From: Desulfovibrionaceae bacterium
GTDB taxonomy: Bacteria; Desulfobacterota; Desulfovibrionia; Desulfovibrionales; Desulfovibrionaceae
Length of the DNA: 40,944 bases
Assembly: GCA_015233395.1 (NCBI GenBank)
Contig: JADFXV010000002.1
Span: 72,425-113,368, forward strand
Direction of reading: 5' to 3'
Position numbers and translations under genes: made by a program. Within the stretch, counting starts at the first letter, position 1; each line of letters starts with the position of its first letter. This document shows positions 23,289 to 35,027 of this stretch, piece after piece. The notes below the pieces were generated by a model, which worked only from the letters and a program-made list of their open reading frames with translations, was not told the origin of the DNA and did no database searches.

Positions 23289-24071
23289 CTAATTCTGGGA
23301 CACGGGATACACATCGCTGAAAATCGTCTTTCCAGAGGAACTGATCGTCAGCTTCAGTCCGGCCACGTCCGCCTTGGACAACGAGGGCGGAAGTGCGATG
23401 TTGGCGGTCATCTGCTTGAAGAGCTGGATCTTAAATCCGAGCTCTTCCTTGGCCGAGACGTCGACCAGCTGCCCGGACGCGGTGATGAGGGCCAAGCCGA
23501 CATTGCCGGAAATCGTGGACTTGGGATCGACGTTCTTGAGTCCGAAGCCGAGGACCAGACCCTTGGCGTCAAAGCGCATGGAGATGTTTTCCACGCCGAC
23601 CACGTTCAGGTCCACCTTGGGGATGCCCTCGAACGGGCCTTTGGCCGTTTGGGTCTTGTCGGGCTCGGCCGGGGCCGGGGGCGGGGGCGCGGTCGCAGCG
23701 GCGGCGGCGTCCTTGGCCGCAGCCTTGTCGGCGTTCTTGTCGGCGTTCTTGGGCTGGGTTTCCGGGGCGATGGTCGCAAGCAGGGTTTTGAGTTCGCTCG
23801 GATCGTTGCTGACCAGGATGCGCTCGATGTTCTGCAACCGTTCGAGCTTGATGTTGACTCCGGCGAGACGCTGTTCCAGAGCCTTTTTCTCCTCGACCAC
23901 AACGGCGTTGGCGCGCCACAGGCGGTAGGCGCCGAAGACGCCGCCGGCCGCGGCCAACACGAGCGCGCTCACCAGGTAGCCGGCAAAGCGCAGCAGGGCA
24001 GGGCCGGCCTTGAACCGCTTCACGTCGGCGTCGTCGCGCATGATGATGACGGTGTATTTGCTCTTGGCCAT
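23289..24071 (-). CDS. Membrane-anchored protein with coiled coil and periplasmic domain
   Basis: A 260-residue protein of unrecognised family. After a basic N-terminus (KSKYTVIIMRDDADVKRF) comes one transmembrane helix (about 25-48), a coiled coil (about 57-88), an Ala/Pro/Lys-rich linker (about 105-140) and a C-terminal beta-like domain (about 145-258; VDLNVVGVENISMRFD and TANIALPPSLSKADVAGLK). It directly abuts the L,D-transpeptidase gene (its ATG is immediately next to that gene's stop), so the two are translated together and likely act together in the periplasm on the cell wall or its attachments (inference). The start at 24071 follows from this. Confidence 0.8.
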   Translation of the reverse strand: MAKSKYTVIIMRDDADVKRFKAGPALLRFAGYLVSALVLAAAGGVFGAYRLWRANAVVVEEKKALEQRLAGVNIKLERLQNIERILVSNDPSELKTLLATIAPETQPKNADKNADKAAAKDAAAAATAPPPPAPAEPDKTQTAKGPFEGIPKVDLNVVGVENISMRFDAKGLVLGFGLKNVDPKSTISGNVGLALITASGQLVDVSAKEELGFKIQLFKQMTANIALPPSLSKADVAGLKLTISSSGKTIFSDVYPVSQN

Positions 24072-25361
24072 TTACAATTTGCTCCATTCCTCGCCGGTAA
24101 TGGCCCAGCCGTCGCCCTGCGGAGAAAACGTCATGAGCTTGCGGCCCCTGTCGCTGGTCCCGTCCTTGGAGGCGTATTCCTGTTCGAATTGGGCCTCGAC
24201 GCCGTCCCCGTGCAGACGCACCCGGATGTCCTTGATGACCACCTTCTTCGGCGCCTTGGCGGCCCACAGGGCCTGCTTCTGCTCCTTGATGGACGCCCGG
24301 CCCCGGCGGTCGCCCTGGACGGCCTTGTCGGCGTAATAGGAAGCGTATTCGTTCAGGTTGCCCTTTTCCCAGGCCGCGCGCCAGGATTCGAGCAGCGCGG
24401 CGATCTCCTGGGAGGCGCGGTTTACGTATTTGGCTTCCAGCCCGAGGTTGCACTCGTCCATTTCCATGCCCACGATGCGCCATTTCCCGGCTTTGTCGCG
24501 CTGCCAGTACAGACGCTTGATGCCTTCGCTCGTGAGCGCGGGCGAACGGTAATACTGGCCGAAATAGGTCACCCAGTAGTCCGGGCCGGCGACGGCCTGG
24601 ACGTTGTCCAGAACCACTTGCAGCCAGGGCAGGCTGGAGAAGAGCTGCTTTTTGTGATCGACGAATTCCTTGAACGGGGCGCCGGAGGACAGGGCGAATT
24701 TTTCCGGGTCGTGGAAGGCGAAAAATTCGTCCGAGCGGCGTTGCCAGGCTTTGGCCCAAGCTGCGGTCAAACCGGCGAGTTCGGCGGCTTCGGCGCTTTG
24801 CGCCGTGGCGTCGGTGGCGTAGGCCACCCGGCTGGCGATGACCACGGGCATGCCCCGGGTGAAGGTGCCGTCGAGCTTGTGCAGGTCGGGGGTGTTGATG
24901 GCCACGCAGCCGTGGGTTTCGTTGGGCGAGAGTTCCTTGCCTCGGCCGTGGATCCAGATGCCGCCGCCGGATTTGCCGTTGATCACGTCCACCGGATTGG
25001 GAAAATTCAGGGTAAAGGCGAGGTCGCCGTAGAGATTGTAGTCCAGGCCCGAGGACATGCGGTTCTGGATGAAGTAGACGCCCTCGGGCGTGCGCAGATC
25101 GCCCTGCTTGAGCTTGTCGCCCAGGGCCTGGCCGGTGGCGCAGGTGTACTGCCCGGCCACTTTCAGCGGACTTTTCTGCTCAAACACGTAGAAGGTCTGC
25201 GAGGACTTGTCCACGGCCAAAAAAGTGCGCGGCCCGCGCGGGTCGGGCTTGATGGACACCTCCCAGCCTTGGGCCAGGGCCGAGCCGGCGCCGGCCGCCA
25301 TGCACGAAAGCGCGGCCAGGACCGTCCAAAGGAGGTGATTGCGGGTTCGTCTTGTCTTCAC
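24072..25361 (-). CDS. L,D-transpeptidase (YkuD fold) with C-terminal extension
   Basis: A 429-residue periplasmic peptidoglycan crosslinker or anchor enzyme. Residues 1-30 form a signal peptide (cleavage after ALA). The YkuD domain (about 33-165) carries IWIHGRG with His138 and THGCVAINTPD with His150 and catalytic Cys152. The C-terminal part, about 170-429, has NTF2/SnoaL-like traits: two repeats of a helical region followed by a segment such as YWVTYFGQYYRSP, and FEQEYASKDGTSDRGRKLMTF near the end. The start is GTG 25361, with GGAGG at proper spacing. It lies 62 bp after pyrE on the same strand and abuts the membrane protein gene. Confidence 0.93.
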   Translation of the reverse strand: MKTRRTRNHLLWTVLAALSCMAAGAGSALAQGWEVSIKPDPRGPRTFLAVDKSSQTFYVFEQKSPLKVAGQYTCATGQALGDKLKQGDLRTPEGVYFIQNRMSSGLDYNLYGDLAFTLNFPNPVDVINGKSGGGIWIHGRGKELSPNETHGCVAINTPDLHKLDGTFTRGMPVVIASRVAYATDATAQSAEAAELAGLTAAWAKAWQRRSDEFFAFHDPEKFALSSGAPFKEFVDHKKQLFSSLPWLQVVLDNVQAVAGPDYWVTYFGQYYRSPALTSEGIKRLYWQRDKAGKWRIVGMEMDECNLGLEAKYVNRASQEIAALLESWRAAWEKGNLNEYASYYADKAVQGDRRGRASIKEQKQALWAAKAPKKVVIKDIRVRLHGDGVEAQFEQEYASKDGTSDRGRKLMTFSPQGDGWAITGEEWSKL

Positions 25362-25423
25362 GCGTCGCCTCCGTGCGAAGCGGGCTCGACCGGCGCCAGA
25401 CCGGGGCGCGATAGCCTCGGCGG

Positions 25424-25984
25424 TCAGCCTTGGGCCGCCTCCAGCAACGCCTTGCGCGTAAAAATGGATTTCAAATCAAAACCGCCGGCGGCCAGATTCG
25501 CGGCGCCGCCCTCTTCGCGGTCAAGGACGCAATACACGCCGCTGATCGTCAGCCCGGCGTCGGCCACCCGCGCGCAGGCGGTGAGCAGGGTGCCGCCGGT
25601 GGTCACCACGTCTTCGAGCAGGGCCACCCGGCCGCCGGCGCTGAAATTGGCCAGCCCTTCCAGATACTGGTTGGTGCCGTGGCCTTTGCTCGTCTTGCGC
25701 ACGATAAAGCCGGGATAGGGCTTGTCGCGCGTATACGAGACCAGACTCACGGCGGTGACCAGCGGGTCGGCGCCGAGCGTCATGCCGCCCACGCCCGCGA
25801 TATCCTCGTCCCGGAGCATCTCGAAAAAAAGGCTGCCGATCAAATACGCGCCCTCCGGATGCAGGGCGGTCTGCTTGCAGTCGAAATAATAGTCGCTCTT
25901 TTTCCCCGAGGTCAAAACGACCTCGCCCTCGATATAGGACTTCGCCAGCAACAGTTTCGCCAGTCGCGCCCGCAGCTGCCTCAT
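25424..25984 (-). CDS. pyrE: Orotate phosphoribosyltransferase
   Basis: A 186-residue enzyme that joins orotate to PRPP, giving OMP in pyrimidine synthesis. The PRPP-binding motif is VALLEDVVTTGGTLL. SGKKSDYYFDCKQTALHPEG near the N-terminus and the catalytic-loop region KTSKGHGTNQYLEG are family typical. The ATG at 25984 overlaps the purB stop (ATGA), so the two nucleotide genes are coupled. The overlap decides the start. Confidence 0.95.
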   Translation of the reverse strand: MRQLRARLAKLLLAKSYIEGEVVLTSGKKSDYYFDCKQTALHPEGAYLIGSLFFEMLRDEDIAGVGGMTLGADPLVTAVSLVSYTRDKPYPGFIVRKTSKGHGTNQYLEGLANFSAGGRVALLEDVVTTGGTLLTACARVADAGLTISGVYCVLDREEGGAANLAAGGFDLKSIFTRKALLEAAQG

Positions 25985-27288
25985 GTGTCTTGTCCGCCTC
26001 CGAACACCCTGTCCATGATCAGACCCTCGTGACGCAGATAATAGCCTGGATCGAAAAGGTCGTCCAACATGTCCGGCGCCAATCGTTCGCCTATCAGGCT
26101 ATCATTTCGCACCGCGTCGGGAAAGTATTTTTTTTCGTCCCAACAGCGCATGGCCAGGCCCTGGACCAATTCGTAGGCCCGCTGCCGCTCCAGGCCGGAA
26201 TCGACGAGCGCCAGCAGAACCCGCTGGGAGTAAAACAGCCCGTGCGAGGCGGCCAGATTGCGGTCCATGTTCTCGCCGACCACCCGCAGGCCCCGCAACA
26301 GCCCGGTCATCCGGGCCAGCATGTAATCGGCCAGGATGGTGGAATCGGGCATGATCACCCGCTCGACCGAGGAATGCGAGATGTCGCGTTCGTGCCACAG
26401 GGCCATGTTCTCCATGGCCGCCAGGGCGTTGCCGCGCAGCAGCCGGGACAGGCCGGCCAAATTTTCGGCCGAAATCGGGTTCTTTTTGTGGGGCATGGCC
26501 GAGGAGCCCTTCTGGCCGCAGGAGAAGCCCTCCTCGACCTCCTGAACTTCAGTGCGCTGGAGGTGGCGCAGCTCCACGGCCAGGCGCTCGACGCCGCCGC
26601 CGAGCAGGGCCAGGGCGGTGAAATAGGCGCCATAGCGGTCGCGCTGGACGATCTGGGTGGAAATCGGATCGACCTCAAGACCCAGAAGCCCGCAGGCGAT
26701 CTCCTCGACCCGGGGGTCGAGATGGGCGTAGCCGCCGACCGCTCCGGAAATCTTGCCCACCCGCACGCCCTCGACCGCGAGCCGCACGCGCTGCTCGTGA
26801 CGGGAAAATTCGGCGTAAAAGCCTGTCAATTTGAGCCCGAAGCTGATCGGCTCGGCGTGGATGCCGTGGGTGCGGCCCATCATCAGCCGGCCCTTATGCA
26901 GAAGGGCCATGGTTTTGAGCTGGTCGAGCAAGCCGGCGAGACCGGCCAGGATCAGCTCCCCGGCCCGGACCAGAAGCAGGGCGTTGGCGGTGTCGACGAT
27001 GTCCGAGGAGGTGCAGCCCAGGTGCACGAAACGCGCGGCCGGCCCGGCTTTTTCCTCGACCGCCGTCAGAAAGGCGATGACGTCGTGCTTGGTGCGCTCT
27101 TCGATTTCCAGGATGCGGGCAAGGTCGAAATCGGCCTTCTCGCGCAGCGCGGCCATGTCCGCTTCCGGGATGCGGCCAAGGCGGGTCCAGGCCTCGCACA
27201 CGGCGAGCTCCACTTCCAGCCAGGCGCGAAACCGGTTCTCAAGGCTCCACAGCCGGCCCATTTCGGGCCTGGTGTAACGGTCGATCAT
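25981..27288 (-). CDS. purB: Adenylosuccinate lyase
   Basis: A 435-residue homotetrameric lyase that cleaves SAICAR and adenylosuccinate in purine synthesis. The signature is [16 protein letters not shown] (about 258-273), containing the flexible catalytic loop. [16 protein letters not shown] and [15 protein letters not shown] supply further active-site His residues. The start at 27288 ([10 protein letters not shown]) matches the family N-terminus; an in-frame ATG at 27360 would add 24 residues without similarity. A GGAG lies about 11 bases upstream. It is followed by pyrE with a 4-bp overlap, then the transpeptidase. Confidence 0.96.
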   Translation of the reverse strand: MIDRYTRPEMGRLWSLENRFRAWLEVELAVCEAWTRLGRIPEADMAALREKADFDLARILEIEERTKHDVIAFLTAVEEKAGPAARFVHLGCTSSDIVDTANALLLVRAGELILAGLAGLLDQLKTMALLHKGRLMMGRTHGIHAEPISFGLKLTGFYAEFSRHEQRVRLAVEGVRVGKISGAVGGYAHLDPRVEEIACGLLGLEVDPISTQIVQRDRYGAYFTALALLGGGVERLAVELRHLQRTEVQEVEEGFSCGQKGSSAMPHKKNPISAENLAGLSRLLRGNALAAMENMALWHERDISHSSVERVIMPDSTILADYMLARMTGLLRGLRVVGENMDRNLAASHGLFYSQRVLLALVDSGLERQRAYELVQGLAMRCWDEKKYFPDAVRNDSLIGERLAPDMLDDLFDPGYYLRHEGLIMDRVFGGGQDT

Positions 27289-27404
27289 GCCGGGGCGGTC
27301 TCCGGTTTGGACGGTTCTATCGCCGGCTTGGCGGGAAAAAAGCGCTCGCGGCGCGGACAACGTTGCGGACAGGCCCGCGAATCAGCCCGCGCGGCTGCGC
27401 GCGG

Positions 27405-27767
27405 TCAGCTCGCGGCGGCGCAGGTTTTGTCGCAGGAAGCGCACTGGGCCTTTGCGGGCTTGGCCGCCTCGGCGCCTTTGCCGGCCGGTTCCGAAGACGG
27501 GCAGGCGGCCGGTTTCTCGGCCCCGGCCGATGCGGCGGAATCGGCGGCCCCGGAGGGATTGGCGGCTCCGGCGGCGCTGGCCGCGCCCTGCTTGGAATAA
27601 TCGGTCACGTACCAGCCCCCGCCCTTGAGCACGAAGGTGGTGTTCGACATGATGCGCTCGGACTCGCCCTTGCACACCGGACAGGCCTTTTCCCGGGTCT
27701 TGAAGTCGCGCTGCCATTCCTCGAAAACTTGACCGCATTCGTTACAGCGGTATTCGTAGATGGGCAT
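27405..27767 (-). CDS. FmdB-family zinc-ribbon protein with Cys-rich tail
   Basis: A 120-residue protein. Residues 1-50 match the small FmdB regulatory/zinc-ribbon family: MPIYEYRCNECGQVFEEWQR with Cys8 and Cys11, then Cys29 and Cys32 (CPVC). The remaining 60 residues are Ala/Pro/Lys-rich low complexity ending in CASCDKTC (Cys109, 112, 116). The role is not known; regulation of formamidase gave the name. It lies 116 bp upstream of purB on the same strand. Confidence 0.9.
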   Translation of the reverse strand: MPIYEYRCNECGQVFEEWQRDFKTREKACPVCKGESERIMSNTTFVLKGGGWYVTDYSKQGAASAAGAANPSGAADSAASAGAEKPAACPSSEPAGKGAEAAKPAKAQCASCDKTCAAAS

Positions 27768-28050
27768 GAATCCCCCTCAAAAAAACATCGGAATTTCGGC
27801 CAAAAGGCGAAATCCCGTCGCAACCAGAAAAATAATCAGCGCGAGGCGGCTTGTCAACAAACCCCGGGCGCAAACGCCCGCGTAGCGAAACCCAATAAGG
27901 TTATCGCCCTCATGATATTCCACACCGCAAACCGCGAGGAATCGACCCTCGCCGATGAAAGTCTTTTGGGAAGGGAGGAGTTCGGGGAGGGAAACCTTTT
28001 TGTTCACAAAAAGGTTTCCCTCCCCGATCTCTCCCCTCTTCTCTCCCCGC
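27768..28050. other. Gap of 283 bp with one hairpin
   Basis: No gene is supported here. The part nearest FmdB is unremarkable AT-richer sequence that may carry its promoter, though I can pick no clear -10/-35 pair. The rest is taken up by the hairpin element described separately. Confidence 0.5.
27957..28027 (-). terminator. Long hairpin plus conserved tail after the 36-residue gene
   Basis: A perfect 22-bp inverted repeat (27982-28003 with 28006-28027, 2-nt loop) lies 24 bp past the stop of the small basic protein, in its direction. It shares the core CCTTTTTGTTCACAAAAAGG with the 21705 element. The tail on the minus strand is CTCCTCCCTTCCCAAAAGAC (27961-27980 on +). Confidence 0.65.
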
Positions 28051-28161
28051 TTATTTCGCGGCGGCTTTGGCCTGTTTGATGCGTTCCTTGAGGCGCTCTT
28101 CGCGGCGTTTGCGGCGGCGGTCGAGTTCCTTGTGGCGTTCGATTTTTTTGTGCTTGGCCAT
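28051..28161 (-). CDS. 36-residue Lys/Arg-rich protein
   Basis: A very short gene, missed by ordinary length cut-offs. It starts MAKHKKIERHKELDRRRKRR and ends QAKAAAK. About half of the residues are Lys or Arg, with Glu spaced to allow a single amphipathic helix. A strong ribosome site, AAGGAG, lies seven bases before the ATG, and the stop is followed by a 22-bp hairpin. These marks support translation. The composition suggests RNA or ribosome binding, as for very small basic ribosome-associated proteins, but I recognise no named family. It is flanked upstream by a copy of the 38-bp repeat. Confidence 0.75.
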   Translation of the reverse strand: MAKHKKIERHKELDRRRKRREERLKERIKQAKAAAK

Positions 28162-28234
28162 TGTATTTCTCCTTTTGCTTTCCGTACTGAAACTATTTCT
28201 CATGCAACCGTTGAGCAACCCGTTACAATGATCC

Positions 28235-28272
28235 GGGATTCCAAAGGGCCCAGCCCTTTGGCCGCCGGAGGC
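28235..28272. repeat. 38-bp dispersed repeat, copy 2 (inverted)
   Basis: Reverse complement of 13431-13468 with a single mismatch. The inner palindrome is CCAAAGGGCCCAGCCCTTTGG. It lies between the 36-residue gene and the DUF39 gene. Confidence 0.75.
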
Positions 28273-28312
28273 TTCAAAAAACCACGATCTCCCCGGGCGA
28301 CGGCGGCCGGGA

Positions 28313-29482
28313 TCATTGCGACTCGATCGCTTCCTGGGGCTCGGTCAGGGTGAACGAGCCGTTTTGTATCCACTGCTTGAGGGTGTCGGCGACCTCAAGG
28401 GACAGGGTGTAGCTGGTCAGGGGGACGGTGGCGCTGCGCACGCCCTCGACTTCGATTTCCCCGCTGACGAGTTCTTCAAAGCTCACTTTTTTGAGCACCC
28501 TTCCGACGCCGTTCGGGTAGTCGTGGCCGTAGTCCTTGACCGGCACGGCGATGTCCGCGTCGCTCACTCCGGCGTACCAGGCCACGTCCTCGTTTAAGAC
28601 CGGAATCGGGACGCCAAGTCCCAAGGCCAAAGAGCAGCCGTAGCCCAGGATGCTCACCCCGCGCACGAACCTCGGGTTCATGGCCTTGAGGTCGCCTCTG
28701 ACCATGAGCGTGCCGGCGGCGCATTCGGGCACGCCGCGCTCGTTGCGCGGCGGTTTGGGATTATGCTGGGTGCCGGGACCAAGCACGTAGCCCGTGCCCC
28801 CGCCGAGAAAGATTTTCGTGCCCAGGCCGATGGTGCGCAGATACGGGTCGTTGAGCAGGGGGCTTAGGTGCCCGGCCGTGGCGTAATTGGCGTTTTTGGC
28901 CTTGGGCTTGAGCGGCCCCATATAGGTGTAGACGATCTTCTTGCCCAGGTTCACGGCGCAGTTGTAATTCTGGTAGGCGTTGCGCGGATTGAGCAGCATC
29001 GCGGTGGGCAGATCGGCCAGGCGGACGTCTTTTTCTATGTTTTTTCGGGGATAGCAATCGGTGCCGTAGGCTTCAACCCGCAGATGGACCGATTTGCCGC
29101 GCAGCAGGTCCTCGATGACGTGGCCGCCGCCGTAGCTGAAGCGGCCGGGGTAAACCTTGTTGAGAGGATCGCCCTTGACCGGCTCGGTGCAGCCCATATA
29201 GGCGTCCACCGCCGCCAGGCCGGCGTGGGCCGGGACGCCGTTCAGCCAGACCTTGGCGCCCTTGATCACCGGCGGCTCCTGGCCAAAATTGAACAGCAGG
29301 CCAGAAGAGCACATGGGCGAAAACGTGCCCGTGGTCACCACGTCCACTTCCCCGGCCGCGGCCACCTTGCCCAGGTCGCGCACGATGTCGATCATGTCCC
29401 GGGCGTTGACCACCACGGCCAGCCCCTTGCGGATGCGCTCGTTGATCTCTTTGATGGTTTTGTTGACTTTGTGGCTCGCCAT
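28313..29482 (-). CDS. DUF39 homocysteine biosynthesis protein (L-aspartate semialdehyde sulfurtransferase)
   Basis: A 389-residue protein of the DUF39 family. Homologues in methanogens (MA1821) and Desulfovibrio (Dde_3007) convert aspartate semialdehyde to homocysteine using sulfide, in place of the acyl-homoserine route. Cys58 (SPMCSSG) and Cys143 (GTDCYPRK) fit the two conserved cysteines reported for that family (inference by position). Segments LNPRNAYQNYNCAVN and LGGGTGYVLGPGTQHN are also conserved. No CBS domain is present. The usual partner, a NIL-domain ferredoxin, is not next to it. The start at 29482 has GGAG seven bases upstream; the longer frame to 29638 crosses the presumed dnaA regulatory region. 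Confidence 0.9.
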   Translation of the reverse strand: MASHKVNKTIKEINERIRKGLAVVVNARDMIDIVRDLGKVAAAGEVDVVTTGTFSPMCSSGLLFNFGQEPPVIKGAKVWLNGVPAHAGLAAVDAYMGCTEPVKGDPLNKVYPGRFSYGGGHVIEDLLRGKSVHLRVEAYGTDCYPRKNIEKDVRLADLPTAMLLNPRNAYQNYNCAVNLGKKIVYTYMGPLKPKAKNANYATAGHLSPLLNDPYLRTIGLGTKIFLGGGTGYVLGPGTQHNPKPPRNERGVPECAAGTLMVRGDLKAMNPRFVRGVSILGYGCSLALGLGVPIPVLNEDVAWYAGVSDADIAVPVKDYGHDYPNGVGRVLKKVSFEELVSGEIEVEGVRSATVPLTSYTLSLEVADTLKQWIQNGSFTLTEPQEAIESQ

Positions 29483-29897
29483 GACTCGCTCCAGGCCGAA
29501 AAGACGGTTTCGCGCCTCAAAAAGAAAGGGAGTGTGGAGAAAATTCAAAGAAAAATCAACTCGCTGATCGCCCGTACGCCGCGCATCCGGATCGATCCAC
29601 GGGCAAAACACGGCCGCAAGCCGCCGTGGGCCTCGCATAATTTATTTTTCCCTAAATCTTTCCAAGAGTTCGACGGGCAGCCGCCGGGGCGGATTTTTTG
29701 CGCTTGCGCGCCCTTACCGGGTTTTCCCCAGGCGAGGCCTGGCGGCCAGGCCTTGGCTTACGGCCGGTTTTCGGCTATACATCATTTTGCCAGCAAAATT
29801 CGACCCTTCTGTCCAGGCGCCGCGGCGCGCTGTTTATTTTCACGGAGAACGGACGGGTCGGCCAGCGCCACTATTCCCTTTATTTACCGGAGCTTCG
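29483..29897. promoter_or_regulatory. Divergent control region between the DUF39 gene and dnaA
   Basis: No gene is supported in this 415-bp gap. A DnaA-box-like TTCTCCACA is present on the minus strand (29533-29541, one mismatch to TTATCCACA), and a poorer TTTTCCCCA at 29722-29730. An AT-rich patch lies at about 29637-29660. It may form part of the origin or of dnaA autoregulation. Confidence 0.4.
29753..29781 (+). promoter_or_regulatory. Candidate dnaA promoter
   Basis: TTGGCT (29753-29758) and TATACA (29776-29781) with a 17-bp spacer, each four of six consensus bases. This would give a leader of about 110 bases before the GTG start of dnaA. Confidence 0.45.
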
Positions 29898-31208
29898 GTG
29901 ATCAAGACCGCTTTGCGCCAACACCTGTTGAAAACCGCTCCCGAAGAGGAACTCAAGCGGTGGTTCGACCCGTTGCGCCTGGAAGCGGACGCCGCCTCCA
30001 AGGAAGTCTCGGTCCATTTTCCCCACGCCTATTTCGCCGCCTGGTTTCTCGCCGGCCAAAAGGACGTCTTCGAGGAGCATCTCTCGGCCGTGCTCGGCCA
30101 AGGCTGCGTCGTGGCCTACCACTATCCGGCCTCCGGACCCGCCCCGCGCGCCGCGATGCATCTGCTCAAAAACGAATCCTCGCTCAACTATCCCTTTGGC
30201 CACGAATACACCTTTGAAAAATTCCTGACCAACAAGCGCAACCAGTTTCCCCTGGCCACGGCCCGGGAAGCGGCCAAGTCCGGGGAAGCGCGGTTTTCGC
30301 CGCTGCTCATCCGGGGCAAGAACGGCTCGGGAAAGACGCATCTGCTGCGGGCCATCGGCAACGAGCTGGCCAAACGCCACGACCGGTCGACGATATTTCT
30401 CGGTTCGGTGGACGACCTCAACAGCCACTACCTGCTCGCCCATCACCGCGATTTCATGGCCGCCCGCGAGGTCCTGCGCAAATACGACTTTCTGCTCATC
30501 GACGATTTGAACGCGCTCGCCCGCCATGACTACCTTGCAGATGAAATATTATATCTTTTCAATACCTTCCAGGAATCAAAAAAACAAATGGTCTTTTGCG
30601 TCACCGACGACGATTCCTTTTTATCCGGCCTGGGACCCACCCTGCGTTCGCGTCTGGACTTCGGCCTGGCCGTGACCGTCAAACACCCGGATCTCGATAT
30701 CCGGGTCAAATACATCCAGGCCAAGTGCAAGCAATACAAGATTTCCCTGACCAGAGAGCAAATGCTCACCCTGGCCCAGCGCTATAAGGAATTCCCCAAT
30801 CTCCAGGGCATGCTGCTTAAATTCCAGGCGTTTATCTCGCTGGTGCAAAAACATGTGGCCGAAGGCGATTTCAGCCGCATCTTGAACCACGAACAGGGCG
30901 CCTCGGACCCGGGCCCTACTCCGGAACGGGTCATCGAAGTGGTCGGCGGCCATTTCGGCGTCGCCGTCAAGGAACTGACCGGACCCAGCCGGCAAAAAAC
31001 CGTGGCCTTCGCCAGGCAACTCGCCCTGGCTTTGTGCCGCGATCTCACCGGCTTGTCCTATCCCGCCCTGGGCCGGATCTTCGGCGGCAAGGACCACAGC
31101 ACGGTGCTCTACGCCGTCAATAAAATTAATAAATTACAGCTTAGTAACAAGGATACGAAAAAGTTGTTCCTGATCCTGAAGGAAAAATGCCGCTTTCGGG
31201 GCGTCTGA
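29898..31208 (+). CDS. dnaA: Chromosomal replication initiator DnaA
   Basis: A 436-residue AAA+ initiator that binds DnaA boxes and opens oriC. Domain I (about 1-70) has the FPHAYFAAWF pattern. Domain II is short. Walker A is GKNGSGKT at 140-147 and Walker B is LLIDDL at 199-204. The arginine region is TLRSRLDFGL. Domain IV ends with the DNA-binding signature LGRIFGGKDHSTVLYAVNKI. Differences from E. coli are clear: Walker B continues as DLNALARHDYLADEIL instead of DIQFL, and the sensor 1 area is VTDDDS. The start is GTG 29898 with GGAG at 29889-29892; a frame from ATG 29787 exists but carries no conserved residues. dnaN follows after a 205-bp gap. Confidence 0.96.
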   Translation: MIKTALRQHLLKTAPEEELKRWFDPLRLEADAASKEVSVHFPHAYFAAWFLAGQKDVFEEHLSAVLGQGCVVAYHYPASGPAPRAAMHLLKNESSLNYPFGHEYTFEKFLTNKRNQFPLATAREAAKSGEARFSPLLIRGKNGSGKTHLLRAIGNELAKRHDRSTIFLGSVDDLNSHYLLAHHRDFMAAREVLRKYDFLLIDDLNALARHDYLADEILYLFNTFQESKKQMVFCVTDDDSFLSGLGPTLRSRLDFGLAVTVKHPDLDIRVKYIQAKCKQYKISLTREQMLTLAQRYKEFPNLQGMLLKFQAFISLVQKHVAEGDFSRILNHEQGASDPGPTPERVIEVVGGHFGVAVKELTGPSRQKTVAFARQLALALCRDLTGLSYPALGRIFGGKDHSTVLYAVNKINKLQLSNKDTKKLFLILKEKCRFRGV

Positions 31209-31413
31209 AATCCGCCTGTTCGCAACCGGGCGCGAGAAGCGCAAAAAGTTCCCGCCCGGTTCCGGAATAATCTCGAATTGACGGGCAATTACCGAAGTTA
31301 TCGACAATTGGACCACGGCTAATAAAGAAGATAATAAGAAAAGAGTTTCTTATTTCATTAAAGAAAAAGAGCAAGACGGGACGGCTCGTCCACGACCGCC
31401 AAAGGAGATCGCC
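31209..31413. other. oriC: dnaA-dnaN gap: candidate origin unwinding region
   Basis: A stretch at 31319-31373 is strongly AT-rich in an otherwise GC-rich sequence, as for a DNA unwinding element. It holds a perfect 9-bp inverted repeat, AATAAGAAA with TTTCTTATT (31333-31341 with 31346-31354). TTATCGACA at 31298-31306 is one base from the DnaA box TTATCCACA. A possible dnaN promoter, TTGGAC (31308-31313) with GATAAT (31330-31335), is also here. Box number is low, so origin status is unproved. Confidence 0.45.
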
Positions 31414-34973
<3,560 letters not shown>

Positions 34974-34984
34974 ATTTTGGGGTT

Positions 34985-35006
34985 CCAGGGGGCGCAGCCC
35001 CCCTGG
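34985..35006. repeat. Short GC palindrome between gyrB and gyrA
   Basis: CCAGGGGGC, then GCA, then GCCCCCCTGG, starting 12 bases after the gyrB stop and ending 21 bases before the gyrA start. It matches one module of the large palindrome arrays (2868 and 21537). Confidence 0.6.
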
Positions 35007-35027
35007 TCTTATCACCAGGAGACACGA

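Noticed and set aside
21867-25718. 1283-codon open frame on + across the flavin oxidase, membrane protein and transpeptidase genes
   Set aside because: The opposite strand holds three recognisable proteins with motifs; this frame is low-complexity and spans several gene boundaries.
29787-29897. ATG-started N-terminal extension of DnaA
   Set aside because: The extra 37 residues show no DnaA domain I features; GTG 29898 with GGAG begins exactly at the domain.
31333-31354. AT-rich inverted repeat as the dnaA terminator
   Set aside because: It lies over 120 bases from the stop, has no U-tract and a weak stem; an unwinding element is the more natural reading.
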